64,000 nucleotides of DNA from Flaccisagitta enflata (GCA_965153355.1 OZ231127.1:1736001-1800000); one strand, 5' to 3'; positions 25,577-35,677 are shown, counted from the first letter of the stretch. Program-made: numbers and translations. Notes: generated from the letters alone by a model not told the origin.

Positions 25577-25951
25577 GATGCGTCCGTCAGGAACGCATCC
25601 CTATAAGAGGGTCTGTCCGTCCGTCCGTCCGTTCATTTCGTCCGTTTCTCGGCTGTTTTTAGTTGCGGACACGCAACTCTATAAGAGGCTTTGTCCGTCC
25701 GTCCGTTGGTTGGTCGGTTGGTCCGTCATGCTCGAGTTGAAAAGTGGGAAAACGCGCATTTCCGCCCCTGCCCACCCGTCTGCAACTGGTGGCCGTGTAT
25801 CCGGCCTTGTTGGCCACGGTGAGATCCTTCTCTGAAACATGTTTTGAGTCTTTTCACCCGTCTGTTCGTCCATCTGTCTCTCCATTCATATGTCACATGA
25901 TCAATACACGCTGAGACACAGCCCGGACGCATCGTTGCCCGGTCGGGCTTG
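25577..25951 (-). mobile_element. C-family element interrupted by an A element
   Basis: The hairpin GATGCGTCCGTCAGGAACGC is followed by ATC, a GTCC array and CTCGGCTGTTTTT, then the A insertion, then GGCCACGGTGAGATCC and the C end GGTCGGGCTTG. Removing 25661-25811 restores the arrangement of 11320-11621. Confidence 0.93.
25661..25809 (-). mobile_element. A-family element, complete, in a known empty site
   Basis: From AGTTGCGGACACGCAACT to TATCCGGCCTTG, 149 bp. Against the empty site at 11441-11460, the filled site has TTTTT, then the element, then TT. Insertion therefore took place in a T run and left one extra TT, either a 2-bp duplication or terminal bases of the element. Confidence 0.95.
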
Positions 25952-26289
25952 TTTTGATCTTAAAGATAAAGAGAAAATAGCAAACTATGAGTTCATCGAA
26001 TTTAAAAATCTACAAGCGCCTTATTAACATAGTGAAATACACAATTGAGTGGCTCTTATTAGGATGTGTAAACATTTAAAGAGTTTCTCACCTTTTTTTT
26101 GTAAAAAAATGGCCGTAAAAATCCGATCTTGAAAAGGAGAGGAGACAATAGAAGAAAAGATATCTGGCATTTAGGCAGGAGCTTAAGGCTAAAAATGCTC
26201 AAATATGGCAATACAGTAAAAGTGTGACCAACAAACAGGTAGGCGAACAAAGCTGATTATAGAAATATAAAACTTGCAAATAAGATGCC
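25952..26289. other. No gene seen
   Basis: AT-rich DNA with one weak A-type interior trace (GGCAGGAGC near 26177). Confidence 0.4.
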
Positions 26290-26750
26290 TTTCTCCCCTT
26301 GGCATCAAATAATGTCTTTCTCCCTCTTGCCATCTAGTGTCTTTCTCCCTGTTGCTAACAAATAATGTCTTTCTCCCTTTTGCCATTTAGTGTCTTTCGC
26401 CCGGTTGCTAACAAATAATGTTGTTCTTTCCCTTGCTATCTTGCGTCTCTCTCCCCTTGTTAGAAAATAATGTCTTTTTCCCCATTGCTATCTAGTGTCT
26501 TTGTCCCCCATGCTATCTAGTGTCTTTCTCCCCCTTGCTAACAAATAATGTATTTCTCCCTCTTGCCATCTAGTGTCCTTCTCCCCCTTGCTAACAGATA
26601 ATGTCTTTCTCCCCCGTGTTATCTAGTGTCTTTGTCCCCGTTGCTAACAAATAATTCTTTCCCTTGCTATCTTGCGTCTCTCTCCCCTTGCTAACAAACA
26701 ATGTCTTTCTCCCCATTTCTATCTAGTGTTTTTCTCCCCCTTGCTATGAA
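26290..26750. repeat. Degenerate tandem repeat, unit about 58-60 bp
   Basis: Alternates AGTGTCTTTCTCCCCCTTGC and TAACAAATAATGTCTTTCTC phrases about eight times. Half-units are visible at about 30 bp. Confidence 0.85.
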
Positions 26751-26985
26751 AGGTCTTTTGCCCCCAAAGGCCGTCTTGGGTCAGGTTTTTTGCTCTCATC
26801 GACTTTTTTTCCGGTGAGTTGTCTCTTGACTCTCCCTTTTGACCAGTCACTCTTAAGACCCTGCAGGCATGCTGAGGTTGAAAGGGTCAAGCACTTTTGC
26901 ATCATCTGTCTCAAATTGTCATTGGTCGGCATCGCGCTCCATTGCGTTAATGTTTTTATGACACCATTTATACCGCTAATGAAGG
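26744..26985 (-). CDS. Possible exon of an unrecognised protein (weak)
   Basis: About 80 codons are open on the minus strand with ordinary, non-repetitive composition (central part reads SAMPTNDNLRQMMQKC). The upstream side has a good splice-acceptor shape: pyrimidine-rich, with TGCTAAC-like branch sequence just before TTAG at 26986-26990. The frame is closed immediately upstream, so if coding it starts at that acceptor. It ends in the degenerate repeat at 26744. The Mutator-like element begins 40 bp upstream of the acceptor. I recognise no family. It could equally be a decayed gene or a chance frame. Confidence 0.22.
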
Positions 26986-27024
26986 CTAAGGTTAGCAAGA
27001 AGAAACGTCAGTTTTATGGGGTAG

Positions 27025-27539
27025 TTGGGTGCTTCACATAGCAAAAGTTGGGAGTATCCCTTCACCCTACTTAGGTAATATGGAGGAGCAAAAATCATGA
27101 AGATGACCATTTTTCTTTTTTCAAAATTCCTTCATCTTCCGTTTTTGTTTTGGCCTTTAAATTTCCACTGATTTCCCAGAATTCAGTAAAATCCTGAGTA
27201 GTTTTGTTACAAAAAGGACAATTGTTTGTTTTAAAAAAATCCAATGTATGAAAAAATAAACTAAAATATCAGAACATTAATTATGAAAGAGCAAATGAAA
27301 AGGGAGAATTGCAATTCTGTGAAGAGTAGAAAACAATAAATTTGATTCAAACAATATCAGCATATTGTTTTATCCCACTGCATTATGCAAATTAGGTCTT
27401 CAAAAGCAATTTTCTAAAAAAACGGAAGATGAACGATTTTTGATAAAACAAAAATGGTAAGGGTGCTAAAATTGGTCACTCCACATTAGGTAAAGAGGGT
27501 AAAAAGAAATAAACAACTTTTGCTATGCGAAGCACCCAA
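27025..27539. mobile_element. Mutator-like MITE with perfect 9-bp target duplication
   Basis: The TIRs TTGGGTGCTTCACATAGCAA and their mirror TTGCTATGCGAAGCACCCAA are flanked by identical ATGGGGTAG at 27016-27024 and 27540-27548. Nine-base duplications are characteristic of Mutator-like elements (family knowledge). Further inside, TCTTCCGTTTTTG is mirrored by CGGAAGATGAAC. No transposase lies in its 515 bp. Confidence 0.88.
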
Positions 27540-27548
27540 ATGGGGTAG

Positions 27549-28050
27549 CATCAAGGTGTCAGAAGCCCCAGACCATCGCAGCATTGAAGTTTTGATCCTC
27601 CATAATCTTCTTACAATATGTAATCTCTATACTTACTCCTGTATAACATTCTAGGATGTCAAATTTATCTACACCTTGATTTGACTATGTCGGATTCAAC
27701 ATGATGTTTGTTGGTCTTTCGACCATTATTGCTGGACCATTACCATTGGACCAACAGATGGGGGGGGACAGACAGATGGACCAACAAAGCATCTTATAGA
27801 GATATGTGGATCAACCTGAAAGCTATAGAGACATAGGGATTTAAAGTCCCGATTCCATGTTCAATGAGTGGAAAAGATTCTTTTTAGATTCTTTGGAGCG
27901 CCGCTAAGGCGGACCCGCTAATAAGTTATACAACCTTTTGTCCCAATAAGAGACTTCATGACGACTTCTATAATGGCGATAAGGCATTTTCACTATAAGG
28001 AATAATTTTGCTCAGTCCCTTGACATGCGCTCAAGTGAAGCTCAACAGCA
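27549..28050. other. No gene seen
   Basis: A short TGGACCAACAGATGG stretch (27720-27790) resembles A/C tetramer arrays without element ends. Confidence 0.45.
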
Positions 28051-28545
28051 CAGTGGGACCTCGGTTTAAGGGATTTCTAGGGATTGAATATTTTTGTCTC
28101 TTTAATCCGAAATCCCTCAAATTGAATTTATGTTGTATTAAGGATTTTTATATTAGTTACTAAGGATTACCAAATTCATAGTGTACCCACATCCTTTTGC
28201 TTTAAGTATGTTGAGTAATTATGATTGATTTAGTTCATGGCAGGATATTTATGGCACAGGAAATATCTCCTTTTTTTTAACAAATCTTTTCTTAAAAATT
28301 ATTTCAAAATTTTTTTTTTTTTTTTTGTCAAATTTACCTAAAATTCCCCCTGATATAAGGGATTTTTTTCAAAAACTTGTCTCTTAAATCCGAATATCCC
28401 TTAAATAGAGGTTACTTAAATAGAGGTTCCTTAAATAGAGGTTTTTTTAACATTGGAAAAGCCTGGAAAATTTTAGGACCAGACTGTTGTCTCTTAAATA
28501 AGGATATCCCTCAAATAGAGGTGCCACTAAGGTGGGATTCCACTG
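28051..28545. mobile_element. pogo/Tigger-like MITE
   Basis: Ends CAGTGGGACCTCGGTTTAAG and, mirrored, GGTGGGATTCCACTG followed by TA. Internal CTTAAATAGAGGT repeats four times near the right end. CAGTGG(A/G)ACCTC ends are typical of pogo-type elements (family knowledge). A poly-T run occurs near 28310 and there is no transposase. Confidence 0.7.
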
Positions 28546-28768
28546 TATTTTTCTTTTTTTTTTTTTGTCTTTTGTGAAATATTTAACATATGTAAATGGG
28601 AAAGAAAATTGTTATGACATCTGGATTTTATGTAGAATGATTTGAACAAAGTTAATTGTTATACTTAATCGGCCAGTTGATATTGAGTAAAAGAATTGGC
28701 TGTCGTTTCAAATGAAATGTTGGGAAATCTTAGGCAAATGGCAAATGGCAGTTGTGATGAATGACTTT
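28546..28768. other. No gene seen
   Basis: Unique AT-rich spacer. Confidence 0.5.
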
Positions 28769-28770
28769 AA

Positions 28771-29055
28771 GGGCGTGTTTCTAGTGAGCGCCAAAAACGC
28801 GTTTGTTCCCGTGAAACGCGATAACAGTGTGAACACATATTCAAGAATTTCAACTGTCCCACGAGGGAGTGAGCGAAGTGAGTGAGCGAGCTAGTACACG
28901 GAACGAGCGAGCGAAGCAAGCGTAGCGAAGCATAGCGAAGCGAAGCGCTGCGGAGCGCTGCGGAGTGAACGGAGTGAGCAGTGCGAGCGAACGAACATAG
29001 CGAGCGACCGAGTGGCCCATTCAAAACGCGATTGTCTCTGACTAGAAACGCCCCC
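28771..29055. mobile_element. B-family MITE, intact copy with TAA duplication
   Basis: Ends GGGCGTGTTTCTAGTGAGCG and, mirrored, TGACTAGAAACGCCCCC. TAA lies immediately outside on both sides (28768-28770 and 29056-29058). GGG-starting TIRs with a 3-bp TAA/TTA duplication suggest PIF/Harbinger (inference). The middle is (GAGTGAGC)- and (GAAGC)-type short repeats. Confidence 0.85.
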
Positions 29056-29536
29056 TAAGACTGCTGACTAGTCATCTTTCGTCTCAAGTTTTCACTCTTT
29101 CTTTTCTCCCTGGAAAGCTTTTTTTTTCGCGTCGTGGTTTTCTCGTGTTTTTGGTTTTTTTGCTTTGTGAGATGCTTCTCCATTTTAGCCGGGTACACGC
29201 GACTCTACACGCTGGTCTGTAGTTCCCTCCATCCCGCCATCTTTTCGCCAGTCTATGATTTGTTTGAGTGTCACCATTTTAGTCATTTACAAGGTCATTT
29301 GAGTAAGTGATCACATAATCATTTGATCATGTATACAAATTCAATACAGAGCACGCAACTGTTGCCCATTTGCTCTGTTGGGCTTGTTCAAGGTCCGAGC
29401 ACTTCTCACGGTCACGGATGGAGTATTTTTCTGGTCGAAAAAGTTCTCTGTGGCAAATCGCCTCCATCCTTGCCAGTGTCTTTTTCTCCCCAGAAATATT
29501 GGATCCAAAAGCAACGCATACACCCTGTAATCTGGG
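29056..29536. other. No gene seen
   Basis: A worn A-type hairpin trace (AGCCGGGTACACGCGACTCTAC, in part, near 29187) and unique DNA. Confidence 0.4.
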
Positions 29537-29745
29537 GTGAGATTAAACCCTCGGGGTTGCTTGGGGTTTTCTCGGGGTTGCTCGGGGTTTCTCGGGGTTT
29601 GCTCAGGGTTGCTTGGGGTTGCATTGTTAGAAACAATAACTTCACTATGACATTAATGACATCAACCCTGAGCAACCCCAAGCAACCCCGAGCAACCCCA
29701 AGCAGAACCCAAGCAATTCCGCGCAACCTCGGGGTTTAATCTCAC
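29537..29745. repeat. Foldback of GGGGTTGCT repeats
   Basis: Ends GTGAGATTAAACCC and its mirror GGGTTTAATCTCAC. Between them, CGGGGTTGCTTGGGGTT units on the left face CAACCCCGAGCAACCCC units on the right. Runs of four G occur at regular spacing, so four-stranded structures are possible. Confidence 0.85.
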
Positions 29746-30046
29746 TGTTTTACGTTACAGATTACCTGGTGGCATACTCAGTACCTTGCCTCTAGCCATT
29801 TAACATCATTAGCGATTCGCTAAAGCTTCTGTTAATATAAACGTGAGTGCTAAAGCGATTGTGCAATTGCGTACTATGTAAAATGTGTTGTGACTAATTG
29901 AAACTGATCGTGTAATCGTTCATTTTAAAACACTTGTCTAGCTTTTTTTCAACGTTGGACTCTACATCTATCCCATCTCACATTTCTAGTTGATGTTTTT
30001 GGTTTCCCCTGTCGGTGCTTTTCTGCTCAGAGCAACCTTTACTGGC
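29746..30046. other. No gene seen
   Basis: Unique DNA. Confidence 0.5.
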
Positions 30047-30446
30047 CGTGTTTCTAAACACAGATAATCGCGTTTTTGAGCAGGCCACTTGATCGCTCAC
30101 TGTGTTTGTTCGCTTCCTTGCACCAATTATTCCAGCCACTCAGTCCGCTGCTCTTCGCAAAGCTTGCTCCGCTTTCTGACTCCATCCACGGGCTCACTCA
30201 CTTGTTTGCTTTATCCCTTGAAATTTTAGGAAATGAGACTAGGGGCGCGTTTCTAGTCTCAAAAGAACACATTTATAGGCACAACTTAGTCACTTGCTCC
30301 ACTTGGCTACTAAGGCCGCTAACTCTGGTGGGTGCAGCGCTCCACTCACTCGCTCTGTTCATGGGCACGCTCTCTCACTCAGCCCAATCCCTTGTTGGAC
30401 AGTTGAAACGAAAGGCGATTGTTGTTGTCACAAGAAACACGCCCAG
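30047..30446. mobile_element. Two adjacent B-family copies in reverse orientation
   Basis: One diverged copy begins GTGTTTCTAAACACAG near 30050. A second begins GGGGCGCGTTTCTAGTCTC at 30243 and ends GTCACAAGAAACACGCCC. Both carry the CACTCGCTC-rich B interior. The end of the second copy runs directly into the 38-bp satellite. Confidence 0.75.
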
Positions 30447-31528
30447 AATTAGAGACAAAAGATTCAGTAGAAACACGCCCAAAATTAGAGACAAAAAAGA
30501 TTCAGTAGAAACACGCCCAGAATTAGAGACAAAAAAGATTCAGTAGAAACACGCCCAAAATTAGAGACAAAAAAGATTCAGTAGAAACACACCCAGAATA
30601 AGAGACAAAAAAGATTCAGTAGAAACACGCCCAGAATTAGAGACAAAAAAGATTCAGTAGAAACACGCCCAGAATTAAAGACAAAAGATTCAGTAGAAAC
30701 ACGCCCAGAATTAGAGACAAAAAAGATTCAGTAGAAACACGCCCAGAATTAGAGACAAAAAAGATTCAGTAGAAACACGCCCAAAATTAGAGACAAAAAA
30801 GATTCAGTAGAAACACACCCAGAATTAAAGACAAAAGATTCAGTAGAAACACGCCCAGAATTAAAGACAAAAGATTCAGTAGAAACAGGCCTAAAAGACA
30901 AAAGATTCAGTAGAAACACGCCCAGAATTAAAGACAAAAGATTCAGTAGAAACACGCCCAAAATTAGAGACAAAAAAGATTCCGTAGAAACACACCCAGA
31001 ATTAGAGACAAAAAAGATTCAGTAGAAACACGCCCAAAATTAGAGACAAAAAAGATTCAGTAGAAACACACCCAGAATTAGAGACAAAAAAGATTCAGTA
31101 GAAACACGCCCAAAATTAGAGACAAAAAAGATTCAGTAGAAACACGCCCAAAATTAGAGACAAAAAAGATTCAGTAGAAACACACCCAGAATAAGAGACA
31201 AAAAAGATTCAGTAGAAACACGCCCAAAATTAGAGACAAAAAAGATTCAGTAGAAACACGCCCAAAATTAGAGACAAAAAAGATTCAGTAGAAACACGCC
31301 CAAAATTAGAGACAAAAAAGATTCAGTAGAAACACGCCCAAAAATAGAGACAAAAAAGATTCAGTAGAAACACGCCCAAAATTAGAGACAAAAAAGATTC
31401 AGTAGAAACACACCCAGAATAAGAGACAAAAAAGATTCAGTAGAAACACGCCCAAAATTAGAGACAAAAAAGATTCAGTATAAACACACCCAGAATAAGA
31501 GACAAAAAAGATTCAGTGGAAACACGCC
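30433..31528. repeat. 38-bp satellite built on a B-element terminus, about 29 copies
   Basis: Every unit contains AGTAGAAACACGCCC followed by AAAATTAGAGACAAAAAAG and ATTC. Some units are 36 bp through a shorter A run. The AGAAACACGCCC part is the terminal sequence of the B element just to the left, which marks where the array started. Confidence 0.93.
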
Positions 31529-31651
31529 TTCTGTTTGTTTACCCCCACGTTTTTCGCGGTTGGTCGAAGATTCTATGTTTTTTGTGCGTCCGTCTTTGTT
31601 TCCTCGATTGTGTCTCAAAGTAATCTCAAAAGTCTGCCCATGCGTTTCCAG

Positions 31652-31950
<299 letters not shown>

Positions 31951-31974
31951 GTCTTCTGTTAGAGTAATTGCTAG

Positions 31975-32042
31975 ATGAGTCTCTTTCTTTTTTTCTTCCT
32001 TTCTCTTTTTCTTTCTTTCTTTCTTCCTTTCTCTTTTTCTTC

Positions 32043-32109
<67 letters not shown>

Positions 32110-32238
32110 TCATTCTTTCTTTCCTTCTTTCTGTCTTACTTTCTGTCTTTCTTTTTTTCCCTTTCTCTTACTTTCTTTCTCTCTGTCTCTCTTTCTTTCT
32201 CTCTCCCTCTCTGTCTGTCTGTCTGTCTGTCTGTCTGA
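31975..32238. repeat. (CTTT)n and (CTGT)n array
   Basis: CTTT units to about 32123, mixed CTTT/CTGT to 32206, then a short pure CTGT run. Confidence 0.95.
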
Positions 32239-32635
<397 letters not shown>

Positions 32636-32758
32636 ATTCCCGTCTCCATTTTCTATGAGAGTATCCCAAGAGTGAGGAATCTGATAAGGAGATGAATTAG
32701 GTGAGAAATAAAATAAACAAAGGAGAAGAAATGGCCTAGTAATTGCCAGTCGCTACTG

Positions 32759-32762
<4 letters not shown>

Positions 32763-32813
<51 letters not shown>
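32763..32813. repeat. (GA)n microsatellite
   Basis: Pure GA run. Confidence 0.95.
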
Positions 32814-32816
<3 letters not shown>

Positions 32817-32926
32817 CGCGTGTTGTAAGGCGCCATTTCATTCTTTTGAGTCTCCAAGTGCGCCAAGTGGTTTTATGAAGTACCGCATGAGGGTTTTTCT
32901 TTCTTTTGAAAACGAGCTCCAGACAT

Positions 32927-32930
<4 letters not shown>

Positions 32931-33001
<71 letters not shown>
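32931..33001. repeat. (GA)n microsatellite
   Basis: Pure GA run. Confidence 0.95.
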
Positions 33002-33005
<4 letters not shown>

Positions 33006-33090
33006 CCCAAATGATTGCCTTGAGGACACATCCAAAAAACTAGTTAAAGGATAGGAAATGTAGCGCATTACTTCATAATCAAGAAATAAA

Positions 33091-33235
33091 CAAGGCCGGA
33101 TATACGGCTACCCCAGTCGCGTGCGGCTACCCCAGTCGCGTGCGGGTGGGCAAGGGCCACATTTGAGATCACTGGAGTAGTCGGGCAGGAGCATTAAGGT
33201 CGAGGAATAAAAAACATAAATGAGTAACGAGAGAG
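33091..33235 (+). mobile_element. A-family element, 5' part with internal duplication
   Basis: Starts CAAGGCCGGATATACGGC. The block GGCTACCCCAGTCGCGTGC is present twice in tandem. The interior GTCGGGCAGGAGCATTAAGG is followed by unrelated GA/G-rich DNA, so the hairpin end is lost. Confidence 0.75.
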
Positions 33236-33298
33236 AGAGGGGGGAGGGGGGATACTGCAAAGTGAAGAATTTCTCTGCTGCGAGACGTGAAGATTTTT

Positions 33299-33438
33299 AG
33301 TCGCGGACATGCGACTCTACACCTTGCCGTGTCGGTCCGTCCGTCCGTCAGTCGGTCACATTTTTGAATTCTGAGCGGTTTTTACATTACTGCTCCTGCC
33401 CAACCGTCCGCGACTGGACTGCCGTGTATCCGGCCTTG
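33299..33438 (-). mobile_element. A-family element, complete (140 bp)
   Basis: From AGTCGCGGACATGCGACT to TATCCGGCCTTG with TT on both sides. The array is GTCGGTCCGTCCGTCC and the interior is TTTTTACATTACTGCTCCTG. It is one of the cleanest short copies in the window. Confidence 0.92.
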
Positions 33439-33765
33439 TTCTCTCAACACTGACTGCTCCGTCGTTGTTTATCCAAGGGCCTGCTTCACAATAAAGAGAC
33501 GCGAATTGAAGAAAGATGCATGGGTCTGGCTAGTATGATCTCGCTAGTGGGGATCTCGCTAGTGTGGAATCGCTAATTTTTGTGGAACCCGAATATCTAG
33601 ATAATGAGCCCAGTGCGAAAATCCATTTATTCAGCGGACAAAACGATAGATACATAGAATGCTTAAGCAATATATACAACTGTAGTTTTGTCTACTGTCT
33701 GTCTGGTACTTGCCCGGAAAAACAAGATTCACAGAGACAATGTATGCAGCGCGTACTTGGCTTAA
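33439..33765. other. No confident gene; possible upstream region of the peptide gene
   Basis: A 73-codon open frame (33564-33785) has five Cys codons but no start context or splice pattern I can support, and it runs into the G element. Confidence 0.4.
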
Positions 33766-34038
33766 CAGGGGTGTATAAAATTTAGTCGCGTTACAAAATC
33801 TATGATTTTCTTCCCCACAAAGCAATAAAATAGTGTATTTCAAGTTTAAACAGTGTTAAATTGTGTTTTACTAATCAGTTTTTATGATTTGTTACTGCCA
33901 AAAGTTTTATTTTGTCTTTAATTTTTCTTTTTTTCTCTGTTTTTTTTCCCCTTTGATTTCCTTCTCCATCTCCAAACTGTCTCATTAACCTCCCCCTCCC
34001 TCGTTGAGGGGGGAGGAACTCAATTATTTACAGGCCTG
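33766..34038. mobile_element. G-family hAT-like MITE, copy 1
   Basis: Ends CAGGGGTGTATAAAATTTAG and, mirrored, ATTATTTACAGGCCTG. CAGGGGTG is a common hAT terminus (family knowledge). The interior contains ACTGCCAAAAGTTTTATTTT and a C-rich/G-rich hairpin near 33988-34015. It ends about 300 bp before the first visible exon of the peptide gene, in its first intron or promoter region. Confidence 0.78.
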
Positions 34039-34339
34039 AAGCACAATGCAGACTTCATCGCATCACATCTTCCTTCCTTCATGTTGCTAATCCAACTTTG
34101 TATCGGTTATTTGATTCTCACCTAAAGAGTAATAATGAAACCGAAGCTTTTCTTTTATCTTTTGATAGGAAATAATTCGATTTTTTCCATTCTGTCACGA
34201 TATCTTTGTATCTTTTTTGTTTTCATTTTCGTAATCTTTCTAGTTTTAATTTGTTTTGTTTTTTTTTCTTGACGGTAATTCAACTTTGTCAATGTTTTTG
34301 CTGTAATCGATTTTTATCCCTCTCTTTCTTTTTTTGCAG

Positions 34340-35021
34340 CCTTGCTGTTGGTGGCTGTTGTCAATGCCAATGACGACATTTTGGAGGCGATGAAGAGAAA
34401 CAACAACAATAACAACAACAACAATAACAACAACAATAACAACAACAATAACAACAACAACAATAACAACAACATGTTTTACTGGATGAAAGCCAACTTC
34501 TGCTACGGATGCAAGAAGGATTGCCTCTTTGAATGCATGAAGCAGTGCAATGACTACAAAGGTGACTCATTCAATTCCTTATCAATTCATTCATTATTGA
34601 TTCATTCATTCCTTCATTTCCTGATTTATTCATCAATTCATCCATTTCCTCATTCATTCATTCATTCACTCATTCATTCATTCATTCATTCATTCATTTA
34701 CATCATTTATTCAACAACTTCAAAGGTGATTGCCAATTCTGCACTAGCAACAACAACAACAACAACCAATGGGGCAAACGCAGCGAAGAACAAAAGGCTG
34801 AGGAAGAAGAAGAAATCTTCAAGAGAAATAACAACAACAATAATAACAACAATAACAACAACAATAACAACAACAACAACAACAATAACTGGGGTACGGG
34901 CGGTAGCTGGCAGAGCTCTAACAATTGGGGCCACAGCGCGCAATATCCATGGGGAAATCGTTGCGTTAACTACTGTCTTCACGATTGCGGCAAATTCCTT
35001 TGCGGCAGTTGTCTTTCCTAA
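34340..35021 (+). CDS. Secreted Asn-rich, Cys-rich precursor; two exons visible, first exon not resolved
   Basis: Seen: after a TTTTTTTGCAG acceptor, the exon at 34340-34561 opens with a hydrophobic stretch (LLLVAVVNA, then NDD) that looks like the end of a signal peptide. AMKR, 25 Asn codons and seven Cys spaced C-x2-C-x3-C-x3-C-x3-C-x6-C-x2-C follow. An intron at 34562-34725 (GT...AG, phase 1) joins to the exon at 34726-35021. That exon gives the last two of those Cys, six Asn, QWGKR, a Glu-rich stretch, IFKR, 21 Asn, a Trp/Gly/Ser-rich part and C-x3-C-x3-C-x4-C-x2-C, then the stop at 35019. About 171 residues are visible. Without splicing the frame shifts and the second cysteine set is lost. 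The start exon is unknown: ATGs at 34081 and 34136 both lead hydrophobic codons. Inferred: a secreted, disulfide-rich product, cut at Lys-Arg sites. The family is not recognised; hormone, defence or structural roles are all possible. Confidence 0.75.
34562..34725 (+). other. Intron of the Asn/Cys-rich gene, TTCA-like repeats
   Basis: 164 bp, beginning GTGACT and ending CTTCAAAG. Nearly all of it is CATT/TTCA-type repeat. The 9-mer CAAAGGTGA straddles both splice junctions (34557-34565 and 34721-34729). Confidence 0.75.
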
Positions 35022-35109
35022 ACAGCATCTGCCATCATGATTGTAGCAGTTGTCTTTCCTAAACAGCATCTGCCATCATGATTGTAGCAGTTGTCTTTCC
35101 TAAACAGCA
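35006..35109 (+). repeat. 41-bp tandem repeat over the stop codon, about 2.6 copies
   Basis: CAGTTGTCTTTCCTAAACAG recurs at 35006, 35047 and 35088. The first copy carries the stop codon TAA; the next two are in the 3' untranslated region. The copies are essentially identical, so the duplication is recent. Confidence 0.9.
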
Positions 35110-35291
35110 ACAAGCATTTGTTCATTATTTTCCTTGCGTTTTATTTACAACAGATAAAACAGGTAGAATATATTTTTGTAATGAACGCACTTGGTCTGAG
35201 AAACAATTAAGTTTTGAATACAAATCCACAATCATTTTGTATGATGATTTCATTTTATCATTTGTTTCACTATTTGAATTGTGAAGTATAA

Positions 35292-35297
35292 AATAAA
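35292..35297 (+). terminator. Polyadenylation signal AATAAA
   Basis: AATAAA lies about 270 bp after the stop of the Asn/Cys-rich gene, in AT-rich DNA, and is the first good signal downstream. Confidence 0.6.
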
Positions 35298-35315
35298 CAT
35301 AGTGTAAAGAAAGAG

Positions 35316-35560
35316 TTTATCTGAAATTGTTTTCTTTGTGATCCTTGAAAGTATTTGTCTGAAACATTATACTGGCTATTACGGATAGGAGAGTGATAAA
35401 AATCTACTTTTAACGAATGCAGAATTTTAGTCCCCTTCGGATTATCTTCCAAAATGACTCGATGGAAATCCACCGATGAAAGTTGAAATTTGTCGATCCT
35501 TTGAGATCAATTAAATTCTGTAGTAGTAAGAAATTCCGATAATTTGTTTTACTCCGTTTT
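35316..35560. other. No gene seen
   Basis: AT-rich spacer after the peptide gene. Confidence 0.5.
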
Positions 35561-35569
35561 TTTTTTCTG

Positions 35570-35677
35570 TCTGTCTATCTGTCTGTCTCTGTCTCTGTCT
35601 CTGTCCCTGTCTCTGTCCCTGTCTCTGTCCCTGTCTCTGTCCCTGTCTCTGTCTCTCTCTGTCTCTCTGTCTTTCTT

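Noticed and set aside
33564-33785. 73-codon Cys-containing frame as the first exon of the peptide gene
   Set aside because: Its end runs into the G element and no donor in the right phase joins it to the exon at 34340; the N-terminus is not signal-like.
34081-34140. Choosing one of two ATGs (34081 or 34136) as the start of the secreted precursor
   Set aside because: Both could feed a phase-1 junction through GTATC donors, but neither donor is strong. The sequence alone does not decide, and a farther upstream exon is possible.
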